The notes under the pieces were generated by a model. It saw nothing but the letters and a program-made list of their open reading frames with translations. It ran no database searches and was not told where the DNA came from. From CAZPLZ01 sp964587525 (lineage in GTDB: Bacteria > Oederibacteriota > CAKKQC01), in the NCBI GenBank assembly GCA_964587525.1, contig CAZPLZ010000085.1, positions 1 through 14,231 on the forward strand: DNA of 14,231 nt, read 5' to 3'. The number at the start of each line of letters is the position of its first letter. Positions within the stretch are counted from its first letter, which is position 1. Position numbers and translations under genes: made by a program. This document shows positions 1-6,148 of the stretch, in pieces.

Positions 1-249
1 ATACTGATCGGCGTGCGCTTTTCCAACGGTCTGGAGATAGGCTTTGGGCCGAATGGGGGCACGATCGTGCAGGAGAAGAAAGACAAGTTGACCGGTGAGG
101 TGCACGACGTGATCACCGGGGGCGTGGGAATGGCGGGGGCCATCGGAACGACCCTGCGCGCCGGCGAGATGAATTTCCCCGTCAATCTGGCGGCTGTCCG
201 GAATGCAAATGGCTTTCGCATCTCGTTTCTGATCGGGTGGAACCGGTGA
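1..249 (+). CDS. C-terminal part of a glycine-rich, probably outer-membrane protein (5' truncated)
   Basis: The reading frame is open from the first base and stops at TGA 247-249, so only the last 82 residues are present. The visible part alternates hydrophobic and polar residues, is rich in glycine, and ends in an aromatic/hydrophobic strand (FRISFLIGWNR). That is how the last strands of small membrane beta-barrels look, but no family is recognised and the barrel assignment is inference. The next gene (CsgG-like) begins at or within a few codons of this stop; a GTG at 246 would overlap the stop as GTGA, which suggests an operon with translational coupling. The two may work together at the cell envelope. 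The coding call is fairly sure; the function is open. Confidence 0.6.
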   Translation: MLIGVRFSNGLEIGFGPNGGTIVQEKKDKLTGEVHDVITGGVGMAGAIGTTLRAGEMNFPVNLAAVRNANGFRISFLIGWNR

Positions 250-263
250 ACGTGGGTGAACTG

Positions 264-917
264 ATGCGGAAAACATCAGTTTCACAGGTGTTGCTCCTGG
301 CATGTCACCTCGCCGTGGTTTCTGGCGGCGTGCACGCCAGTGAGCAGCCCACGATCGCTGTGCTGGACTTTCGAGCCTACAACACCTCTCTGGACAATGC
401 GGCCATCGTTGCGCAGTTCGTCCGGACGGCGGTGGTGAAGTCACAGACCTTCGCCGTGGTGGACAAGAGCAACATGGACAAGGTACTTACCGAGCAAGCG
501 TTCCAGCAAACGGGCTGCGTGTCGGAAGTCTGCGCGGTCAAACTTGGGAGAATCCTCGACGTGAGAACTGTGCTGATGGGCGCCTATGGCTTGTTTGTCG
601 GCCGCCGGGTTGTGTCTGCACAGCTCGTGGATGTTGAAACCGGGCGCATTACCGCGTCCGAATCTCAAAGCATGCCAGACGTGGCGGACGCGGAGCGGGT
701 GGCGGAGCGGCTTGTCAGGAAATTGCTCACGGCTGCTCACGTGGAGAAAACGGCTGGCGAGATTGTGCGTGAGGACGGGCGAGGTGGTGCGAAGCTCCTC
801 GAAGCTCGTGTTCCGCCGCCGTCGCTTGAGCTCCCGCGTCAGCGGTCTTCGGGGAAGTGGTGGACCTATGGTGCAGTCATGGCCGCCGCTTTCGTCATCC
901 TGGTGACCACCATTTAA
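264..917 (+). CDS. CsgG/LpoB-like periplasmic protein with signal peptide and C-terminal membrane segment
   Basis: About 217 residues from ATG 264. GTG 237 or GTG 246 are possible earlier starts, and the latter overlaps the upstream stop. The N-terminus is a signal peptide: MRKTSVSQ, then a hydrophobic core, then a VHA-like cleavage site near residue 24. The mature part starts with IAVLDF. It continues with a VVDKSNMDKVL segment, TGC-x4-C followed by KLGRILDVRTVLMGAY, and LVDVETGRI. This order is typical of the CsgG/HfaB/LpoB alpha-beta fold (assembly or activator proteins acting at the envelope). The last 20 residues (WWTYGAVMAAAFVILVTTI) form a probable transmembrane helix. No lipobox is visible: Cys in the signal region is not followed by a lipoprotein-type +2 context. 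Which pathway it serves cannot be told. It is most likely co-transcribed with the preceding partial gene. Confidence 0.7.
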   Translation: MRKTSVSQVLLLACHLAVVSGGVHASEQPTIAVLDFRAYNTSLDNAAIVAQFVRTAVVKSQTFAVVDKSNMDKVLTEQAFQQTGCVSEVCAVKLGRILDVRTVLMGAYGLFVGRRVVSAQLVDVETGRITASESQSMPDVADAERVAERLVRKLLTAAHVEKTAGEIVREDGRGGAKLLEARVPPPSLELPRQRSSGKWWTYGAVMAAAFVILVTTI

Positions 918-1029
918 GGAGGCATCCAATTGAGCTAGGCGAGAAGGCCCACTGGAAGCGGGCTGGGCAGTCGTTGTATGCTAACAGCGCTGTGCTCGCC
1001 TCGGGGTTGCGCGCGGGCAATATCGTGAA

Positions 1030-2055
1030 GTGGCAGAGAACCTCCCTCTAGCTGGGGCCCGGGTCGCCGTGACAGGCGGGACGGGTTTCCTCGGCGTGCA
1101 CGTCGTCCGGGCATTGACCCAAGCAGGCGCCAGCGTTTCGGTTCTGGCCCGGCCGAAGAGTGACCGCTCCCGTCTTGAGTTTGCAAAGCCCCGGTGGGTG
1201 GAGGGGGACCTGGACAGTGTGAGAGCTCTTTCTGAACTCGCCCGCGGGGCTTCGGCATTCGTCCATGTGGCCGGTGTCATCCGCGCCCCGAATCCCTGGC
1301 AGTATAACCAAGTCAATATTGAGGGAACGAGGTGTGCCGTCCAGGCTGCGGTGCGCGAAAGGGTAGAAACGTTTGTCCTCATCTCCAGCCTGGCGGCCGC
1401 CGGGCCAACGCAGCCAGGTTTGTGTCCCCGGAAGGAGGAAGAGCCGCCGACCCCGCGCTCGCATTATGGCCGCAGCAAACTTGGGGCCGAAGAGGTCGTC
1501 GAACGGGAAGGTTCAAGCCTGAAACATAGGGTCATCTTAAGGCCCGGAGCCATTTACGGCCCCTACGACCGGGCTTTTCTCCTCTATTTCCGCCTTCAAG
1601 CGAAAGGGCTGCGGGTCGTACTCGGCCGCGGCCAGAGAATCTTCCAGCCTGTCTTCGCTGGCGACGTCGCCGATGCCTGTCTGGCCGCTGTCACGGCACG
1701 CCCTGCCAATGTCCACGCTCCATCTCATGTAGGAGAAGGGAGGGAGGGGAGCCGAAGCTATTTTCTGGTTGGCCGTGAGGCGGTGACCTGGGAGGAGTTC
1801 GGGCTTCAACTGGGCCAGGTCATCGGCCGGAGCGCCTTCTGTGTCCGGCTGCCGGAGTTCCTGGCTCAGCCCCGCCTGCTCAGCTTCTGGCCGCCCCTCC
1901 GCCCGGTGATAGACCGCCTGACCGATGTGCTGGCCCCGCGCTGGGAAGCTGACACCAGCCGGGCTGAAGCGGAGCTTGGCTGGTCAGCGCGCACGCCCCT
2001 TAAGGAGGGGCTCCGGCAGACCTGGGAGTGGTATCGCCAGCAGGGTTGGCTCTGA
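1030..2055 (+). CDS. cerR: NAD(P)-dependent epimerase/dehydratase-type SDR, probable ceramide reductase CerR
   Basis: 341 residues, start GTG 1030. An in-frame stop at 982 rules out a much longer protein, and there is no clear Shine-Dalgarno. It is an extended short-chain dehydrogenase: the Rossmann motif TGGTGFLG lies at residues 15-22, an acidic GDL at 59-61, the catalytic serine region LISSL at 117-121, YGRSK (Tyr146, Lys150) as the active-site pair, and RPGAIYGPYDR at 171-181. By sequence alone it could be any reductase/epimerase of the DFR/HpnA type. The assignment to ceramide reductase rests on context: it faces a bCerS-like acyltransferase and a serine palmitoyltransferase, as in the Caulobacter pathway where CerR reduces 3-oxo-ceramide to dihydroceramide after N-acylation. 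It is convergent with the bcerS gene; a strong hairpin separates the two ends. The SDR call is certain, the substrate is inferred. Confidence 0.78.
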   Translation: MAENLPLAGARVAVTGGTGFLGVHVVRALTQAGASVSVLARPKSDRSRLEFAKPRWVEGDLDSVRALSELARGASAFVHVAGVIRAPNPWQYNQVNIEGTRCAVQAAVRERVETFVLISSLAAAGPTQPGLCPRKEEEPPTPRSHYGRSKLGAEEVVEREGSSLKHRVILRPGAIYGPYDRAFLLYFRLQAKGLRVVLGRGQRIFQPVFAGDVADACLAAVTARPANVHAPSHVGEGREGSRSYFLVGREAVTWEEFGLQLGQVIGRSAFCVRLPEFLAQPRLLSFWPPLRPVIDRLTDVLAPRWEADTSRAEAELGWSARTPLKEGLRQTWEWYRQQGWL

Positions 2056-2069
2056 CCCCCCTCACCCTA

Positions 2070-2096
2070 CCCTCTCCCCCCTTGGGGGGGAGAGGG
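2070..2096. terminator. Strong GC hairpin between convergent cerR and bcerS
   Basis: A perfect 12-bp inverted repeat: CCCTCTCCCCCC at 2070-2081 and its complement GGGGGGAGAGGG at 2085-2096, with a 3-nt loop. It fills most of the 53 bp between the two convergent stop codons, so it could end transcripts from both sides. There is no T-run, so it is not a textbook intrinsic terminator. It resembles the C-rich/G-rich interspersed hairpin elements seen in intergenic regions of many GC-rich genomes. A related C-rich half is found at the next convergent junction (5688-5706). Confidence 0.5.
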
Positions 2097-2108
2097 AGAG
2101 GGGGATCT

Positions 2109-3269
2109 TCAGCTGGCGGATGTGCCAGTGTCAGTTTCCCCCCGGTAGACGCGATAGCGCTTGTAGCAGCGGGCGTCCATCATTTCCAGGGCCTGCACCA
2201 TGGGCCTGTTGTCTTCTAGGATCCAGGAGGCTTCCCCCATGCGATAGCCTTTCGCCGGGCCCACGTCGAACAAGCGCGTATAAAAGATTGTTCCCAGGCC
2301 AAGGGTCCGGTAGGCTTTGCGCACCCCGAGTGCCAAGACTCGCGCGGAGCGAATTTTCGGCCAGATCATGGTGTACACCATGAGCTTCAGAAATGCCCAC
2401 GGGGTGAATAACCGTCCGTTGAGATGTCTTAAGGGCTCGAAGATATCCGGAAGGACCAGGCAAAAACCTGCTGGCTTGCCGTCAATTTCGGCGATGAGGG
2501 CGAGGTCAGGATCCATGAGTGATTTCATCTCCTTGGCCATATGCTCGAACTCGGCGCTGGACATGGGAGAGAACCCCCAGTTCTCCTCCCAGATATCGTT
2601 GTAGATTTCGTTGATCACTGCGACCTCATCCTCAAATTTCCGCATGTTGATCGTGCGCAGGGTGACGCGGTGGCGGGATTCGATACGGGCTGCGATCTTG
2701 CGGATCCGGTTCAGCTTCTCGGATGCCCCCTCCTCCACTTTGAAAGCGAGGAGGTCCTTTGCGGCGGCCAGTCCTGAGGCGTGAAGCAACGCATCGTAGC
2801 GTGGTGGATTGTACGGCATCATGATCTTGGGGGGCAGGTCGAACCCTTCCACGAGCACACCCCAGGTGTAATTACTGCTGGGATTGGCTGGTCCCAAAAA
2901 ATGGGTCAGACCCCAGGCGGACATTGCGCGGCGGACTTCACCGAGCAGGGCACGGGTAACCTCAACACCTGCTTCTCCGTCTTCTGTTGCTTCGTAGAAG
3001 CCAAAAAATCCACAAGGCTCTTTCCAGAACGCTTCATAGGGCCGGTTTCTGATCGCCGCAATCCGGCCCACGAGCTGGCCATCCCGCCTCGCGAGAAAGA
3101 AACGCCCTTCGCCCTCGCGGTAAAAGGGATGCCGTTGAGGGTCAACGAGCAACATCTCTTGCGCGATGAGGGGAGGGACGAAGTTGGGGTTGTTCCGGTT
3201 CACCGCCCACGGCAGACGAACAAACCGCCTCCGGTCGGAGGCGGTTTTCACTTCCTGGATGGTCAGCAA
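2109..3269 (-). CDS. bcerS: GNAT-fold N-acyltransferase, probable bacterial ceramide synthase (bCerS)
   Basis: 386 residues with TTG 3269 as start (GTG 3251 is the alternative). The frame stays open to 3536, but that part lies antisense-parallel inside the spt coding region and has the composition of a shadow, so it was cut. The N-terminal domain carries the family's landmarks: DRRRFVRLPW (12-21), NPNFVPP (27-33), FFLARRDG (57-64), FFGFYEA (88-94), LGPANPSSN (125-133), then GFDLPP and MMPYNPPRY (151-158). The C-terminal GNAT half has a cofactor-binding type motif R321-x-x-G324-x-G326. The family is usually annotated as a hypothetical acetyltransferase; the Caulobacter member was shown to N-acylate 3-ketosphinganine. 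The gene starts 16 bp after the spt stop, which indicates one transcript. It is probably peripheral on the inner membrane. The acyl donor cannot be read from the sequence. Confidence 0.78.
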   Translation of the reverse strand: MLTIQEVKTASDRRRFVRLPWAVNRNNPNFVPPLIAQEMLLVDPQRHPFYREGEGRFFLARRDGQLVGRIAAIRNRPYEAFWKEPCGFFGFYEATEDGEAGVEVTRALLGEVRRAMSAWGLTHFLGPANPSSNYTWGVLVEGFDLPPKIMMPYNPPRYDALLHASGLAAAKDLLAFKVEEGASEKLNRIRKIAARIESRHRVTLRTINMRKFEDEVAVINEIYNDIWEENWGFSPMSSAEFEHMAKEMKSLMDPDLALIAEIDGKPAGFCLVLPDIFEPLRHLNGRLFTPWAFLKLMVYTMIWPKIRSARVLALGVRKAYRTLGLGTIFYTRLFDVGPAKGYRMGEASWILEDNRPMVQALEMMDARCYKRYRVYRGETDTGTSAS

Positions 3270-3285
3270 GCTGGTGTCGTTGTAA

Positions 3286-4683
3286 TTAATTATTGCCCGG
3301 ACAGAATTGGGTGCGCTTGCCGACGTCCTGGAAGATCTCGAGGGCGCGGTCCAGCATCTCAGGGGTGTGGGTGGCCATGCAGGAAACACGGAGCAGCGCC
3401 CAACCGGGAGGGGTCGCAGGGCTGAGGACTGGGTTCGTGAACACCCCCCGTTCAAACAGGATCTTCCAGAGCATGAGGCAGTCCTCATCCTTGCCCACCA
3501 CGACGGGAATGATCGGGGTTTCCGAGTCTCCGACATTGAAGCCGCTGCTCCGGAGACCTTCCTTCAGCCGTCTCGCGTTGGCGAGGACCTGTTCGCGTCG
3601 CTCTGGCTCCGACCGGACGATCTCCAGGCATTTCAGCACTGTGGCTACGGCAGGCGGGGGCAGAGCTGCTGAAAAGATCATGGCTCTCGCTTTGTGCTTG
3701 ATCCAGGCGATGATGTCTTCTTCGCCCGCAAGAAACCCGCCGATTGAGGCGAAAGATTTAGAGAATGTTCCCATGATGAGATCCACGTCATGAAGGACAC
3801 CATGATACTCACAGGCGCCCCGGCCCCCGGCCCCCAGGACGCCGACCCCGTGTGCTTCATCCACCATCACCCGGGCCCGGTGTTGACGTGCAAGGTCGAC
3901 AACTTGCGGAAGGTTGGCAATCGTTCCTTCCATGCTGTAGACCCCGTCTGTCACAATCAGTTTCCCCGTTTTGTGGGGAATGCCGCTGATCACTCGCGCG
4001 AGGTCTGGCATATCATTGTGATTGAACTTAACGGTTTTTCCATACGCCAGGCGGCAGCCATCAAAAATTGAGGCGTGGTTGCGGCGGTCCGTGAGCACCA
4101 CGTCGTCCTTGCCGACCAGGGAAGCGATGGCTCCGAGATTAGCCTGGAATCCTGTCGAGAAGGCGAGAGCGGCCGGCTTCTCGGTGAAGTGAGCCAGCTC
4201 CTCTTCAAGTTTGATGTGGATGTCCAGGGTGCCGTTGAGGAAGCGGGAGCCAGTGCAGCCCACGCCGTAGTTCAGAATAGCCTCCCGGGCGGCTTCCTTC
4301 ACTCGGGGATCACTGGTAAGGCCGAGGTAGTTATTGGACCCCAGCATGATTAATCGTTTTCCCTGGATGGTGACCTCTGCTCCCTGCTCCCCGGTAATGG
4401 GGACAAAATAGGGGTAGAGGCCCGCTGCCTTGGCGGCCTTGACGCGTTTGAACTCCTGCCCCTCGTAACACTTCCGGAAAACGTCATCCCATTCCTGCGG
4501 CGGCAGCTCGCGATGTTCCAGTTCTGCCGTCCGGCCCTGTTCGCTGGATTGCAGAAATCGCCAGTTGCTCCAACTGCCCCAATTGCTCCACTTGCCCCAG
4601 CTGCTCCAGTTGCTCCACGTGCCATCCCTGATCAGGTTGTTCAGGTAGGTGAGGTAGCTTTCCTCGTCTCTCTTTTTCTTCAT
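3286..4683 (-). CDS. spt: Serine palmitoyltransferase (alpha-oxoamine synthase family) with Trp-repeat N-terminal insert
   Basis: 465 residues, start ATG 4683, stop TAA. A GAGGAA at 4697-4702 lies rather far (13 nt) upstream. PLP-dependent fold type I enzyme that condenses L-serine with a long-chain acyl thioester, releasing CO2 to give 3-ketosphinganine, the first step of sphingolipid synthesis. Landmarks: GSNNYLGL (115-122), STGFQAN (176-182), RNHASI with His203 stacking on PLP, DEAHGVG (275-281), and the Schiff-base lysine K309 in GTFSKSFASIGGF. The TFSKS context is typical of Spt rather than of AONS, KBL or ALAS, which mostly have TLGKA. A bcerS-like gene follows in the same transcript. 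The odd part is residues 23-41: Trp at 23, 26, 29, 32, 35, 38 and 41 with Ser, Asn, Gly or Lys between. The usual bacterial Spt is about 400 residues, so the first 60 or so are an extension. Confidence 0.88.
   Translation of the reverse strand: MKKKRDEESYLTYLNNLIRDGTWSNWSSWGKWSNWGSWSNWRFLQSSEQGRTAELEHRELPPQEWDDVFRKCYEGQEFKRVKAAKAAGLYPYFVPITGEQGAEVTIQGKRLIMLGSNNYLGLTSDPRVKEAAREAILNYGVGCTGSRFLNGTLDIHIKLEEELAHFTEKPAALAFSTGFQANLGAIASLVGKDDVVLTDRRNHASIFDGCRLAYGKTVKFNHNDMPDLARVISGIPHKTGKLIVTDGVYSMEGTIANLPQVVDLARQHRARVMVDEAHGVGVLGAGGRGACEYHGVLHDVDLIMGTFSKSFASIGGFLAGEEDIIAWIKHKARAMIFSAALPPPAVATVLKCLEIVRSEPERREQVLANARRLKEGLRSSGFNVGDSETPIIPVVVGKDEDCLMLWKILFERGVFTNPVLSPATPPGWALLRVSCMATHTPEMLDRALEIFQDVGKRTQFCPGNN
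4561..4617 (-). repeat. Degenerate 9-bp tandem repeat encoding (W-x-x)n in Spt
   Basis: On the minus strand about 6.3 copies of the unit TGG-RGC-ARN run in frame through spt codons 23-41. The TGG codon is invariant in all seven positions. The second codon is AGC or GGC and the third AAC, AGC, AAG, AAT or AGT. Units are 9 bp, so copy-number change would keep the frame. The result is one tryptophan every third residue. Variation between units is mostly transitions, and it is not mostly silent except AAC/AAT. Confidence 0.85.
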
Positions 4684-4794
4684 TGTGGGTTGTTGGTTCC
4701 TCTCACGTGATGTGTGGTTCAGTTACGATACCATACAAAGCGATGCGAGTTGAAACAGGTGCAGACGTTACGCGACTCATTTTCCGGCGGTGGC

Positions 4795-5715
4795 ATGGTG
4801 GATCCTGAATCGGGCCTTGGGAGGAGCCGTCCCTGGGAGGTACTGGTCAATCAGCGGGCGGGGAGGAAGGGGAGAGCCGCTCGCGCGGTAGAGGGAGCGC
4901 TTCGTCAGGCGGGGGTGGCTGCGAGGTTTCATGTGCCTCAGACACCGGAAGAGGGGAGGCGCATCGCCTGGGATCTGTCCAGACAAAATGTTGTCGTGGC
5001 TGCGCTGGGCGGGGATGGAACCGTAAACGACATCGGGTCGCAACTCGTTGGAGGGAAGGCTTGGCTGGCTATGCTTCCGGGCGGAACGGAAAACCTGATG
5101 TGCCGTTCGGCCGGCTTCCCCACGCATCCCGTCAAGGCGGTGGAACGCCTCTTAACGGCCAGGGCTGTCCGATGGGATGTTGGCAGGCTTGGCCACCGGG
5201 TGTTTCTGGGGCTGGCCGGCGTAGGGCTTGATGGGGAAATTTGCGAGCGCGCCGAAGGGGTTTTACGTGAGCAACTGGGACAGATGGTGTATTGGCTCGC
5301 CGCGCTCGGACAGGTCCCCTTAAAGCCAAAGACGTACAGCGTGAAGTGGAACTCAAGCGGGCTGGCGGAGGTTCAGCAGGTGGTCTTTTCGAATGTTCCT
5401 CTTTACGGCGGAGGTCTCATAATGAATGCGGATGCCGCTCCCACGGATGGCTGGCTCGACATGGCAGTCTTTCCCTGGAAAGGGTATGGGGCGCGCTTGG
5501 GCCAATTCCTGTCGTTGCTGCCGGTCTCCTGGGCGAGAAAATTCCCTGGCCCGGTGCGAGCTCGAGTGAAGCAGGCTCACCTCGAGGCGAAGGGCCGGTT
5601 GCCGGCCCACGTTGACGGAGAGCCGTTCTTGGTGGAAAACCCCTCCATTTCGATTTACCCTGAGGCCCTCTGGGTCTTGCAGGCTACCCCTCCTTCCCTC
5701 TCCCCCTCGCTGTAA
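4795..5715 (+). CDS. Diacylglycerol kinase-family lipid kinase, candidate ceramide/long-chain-base kinase
   Basis: 306 residues from ATG 4795. An in-frame GTG at 4714 would add 27 residues that look non-conserved, so the internal ATG is preferred. The catalytic domain (DAGK_cat type) is plain: VNQRAGRKGR at 18-27, the nucleotide-binding GGDGTVND at 72-79, and PGGTENLMCRSAG at 95-107. The C-terminal lobe follows with GLAGVGLDGEI (139-149), NADAAPTDGWLD (211-222) and HVDGEP (272-277). Such enzymes transfer phosphate from ATP to a lipid hydroxyl: diacylglycerol, sphingoid base or ceramide. It is transcribed away from spt across a short divergent spacer. A ceramide kinase of this family acts in Caulobacter, so phosphorylation of ceramide is the best inference; diacylglycerol or undecaprenol kinase activity is possible. 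The tail PPSLSPSL is encoded by a C-rich repeat half and overlaps the next gene by 32 bp, end to end. Confidence 0.8.
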   Translation: MVDPESGLGRSRPWEVLVNQRAGRKGRAARAVEGALRQAGVAARFHVPQTPEEGRRIAWDLSRQNVVVAALGGDGTVNDIGSQLVGGKAWLAMLPGGTENLMCRSAGFPTHPVKAVERLLTARAVRWDVGRLGHRVFLGLAGVGLDGEICERAEGVLREQLGQMVYWLAALGQVPLKPKTYSVKWNSSGLAEVQQVVFSNVPLYGGGLIMNADAAPTDGWLDMAVFPWKGYGARLGQFLSLLPVSWARKFPGPVRARVKQAHLEAKGRLPAHVDGEPFLVENPSISIYPEALWVLQATPPSLSPSL

Positions 5716-6145
5716 AGCGTTGGTGTTCGGCCATCATGCAGCGATTCATGACCACGTGAAGGCCGGCTGACCGGGCTGCCTCAGCCGCCGCATTGTTCAC
5801 GATGCCGGTTTGCATCCAAACGGTTTTTGCGCCGCGGCGGACGGCCTTTTCGACGATCTCCGGCACGGCGTCGGGCCGCCGGAAGATTTGCACAACGTCC
5901 ACCTGCCCGGGCACCTCATCCAGGGCGGGGTAGCTCTTCTCCCCAAACACCTCGGCGACGTTGGGGTTCACTGGTATGATCCGATAGCCAGCGGCTCTTA
6001 AATAAGCGGCGACCTGGTGGCTCGGGCGCTCCGGTTTAGGGGAGAGGCCCACGACCGCGATCGCCCGGGCGGTCTTCAGCACCCCAGCGATCTCATCCGC
6101 CGAGGCATTGAACGCCGGAACCTCACACCCCAGTTCGTCATTCAT
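5684..6145 (-). CDS. CoA-binding domain protein (CoA_binding_2/YccU family)
   Basis: 153 residues, start ATG 6145, which is 3 bp after the RmuC-family gene's stop, so the two are one operon. Single Rossmann-like CoA-binding domain: AIAVVGLSPKPERPSH at 28-43 (the nucleotide loop), YRIIPVNPN at 54-62, VDVVQIFRRPD at 82-92, VWMQTGI at 109-115 and VVMNRCMM at 131-138. Length and motif order match the stand-alone domain family. The family is thought to bind CoA or a related nucleotide, and its physiological role is poorly defined. The last codons (ARGRGKEG) lie within the same C/T-rich stretch that encodes the end of the lipid kinase on the other strand, so this tail is probably not conserved. The domain call is sure. 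Confidence 0.88.
   Translation of the reverse strand: MNDELGCEVPAFNASADEIAGVLKTARAIAVVGLSPKPERPSHQVAAYLRAAGYRIIPVNPNVAEVFGEKSYPALDEVPGQVDVVQIFRRPDAVPEIVEKAVRRGAKTVWMQTGIVNNAAAEAARSAGLHVVMNRCMMAEHQRFTARGRGKEG
5688..5706. repeat. C-rich half copy of the 2070 hairpin element
   Basis: The stretch shares CCCTCTCCCCC with the left arm at 2070-2080 and has the same C/T bias around it. The G-rich right arm is missing. It lies at the overlapping ends of two convergent genes, the same situation as the full element between cerR and bcerS. The match is short and low in complexity, so common origin is only a suggestion. Confidence 0.35.
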
Positions 6146-6148
6146 CGG

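Noticed and set aside
1030..2055. Hopanoid-associated epimerase (HpnA) as identity of the SDR
   Set aside because: General similarity of the superfamily, but no hopanoid genes are near, and the adjoining spt and bcerS-like genes explain the SDR better. Not fully excluded.
3270..3536. N-terminal extension of the GNAT/bCerS reading frame (start at 3536)
   Set aside because: It lies wholly inside the spt coding region on the same strand, has the Arg/Ser/Cys/Pro-rich look of an out-of-frame reading, and family members begin at about the TIQEV-DRRRF region.
4513..4710. Open frame with AP-rich repeats (TAPIAPLAPAAPVAP)
   Set aside because: It is the opposite-strand shadow of the Trp-encoding 9-bp repeat in spt, with no independent start signal.
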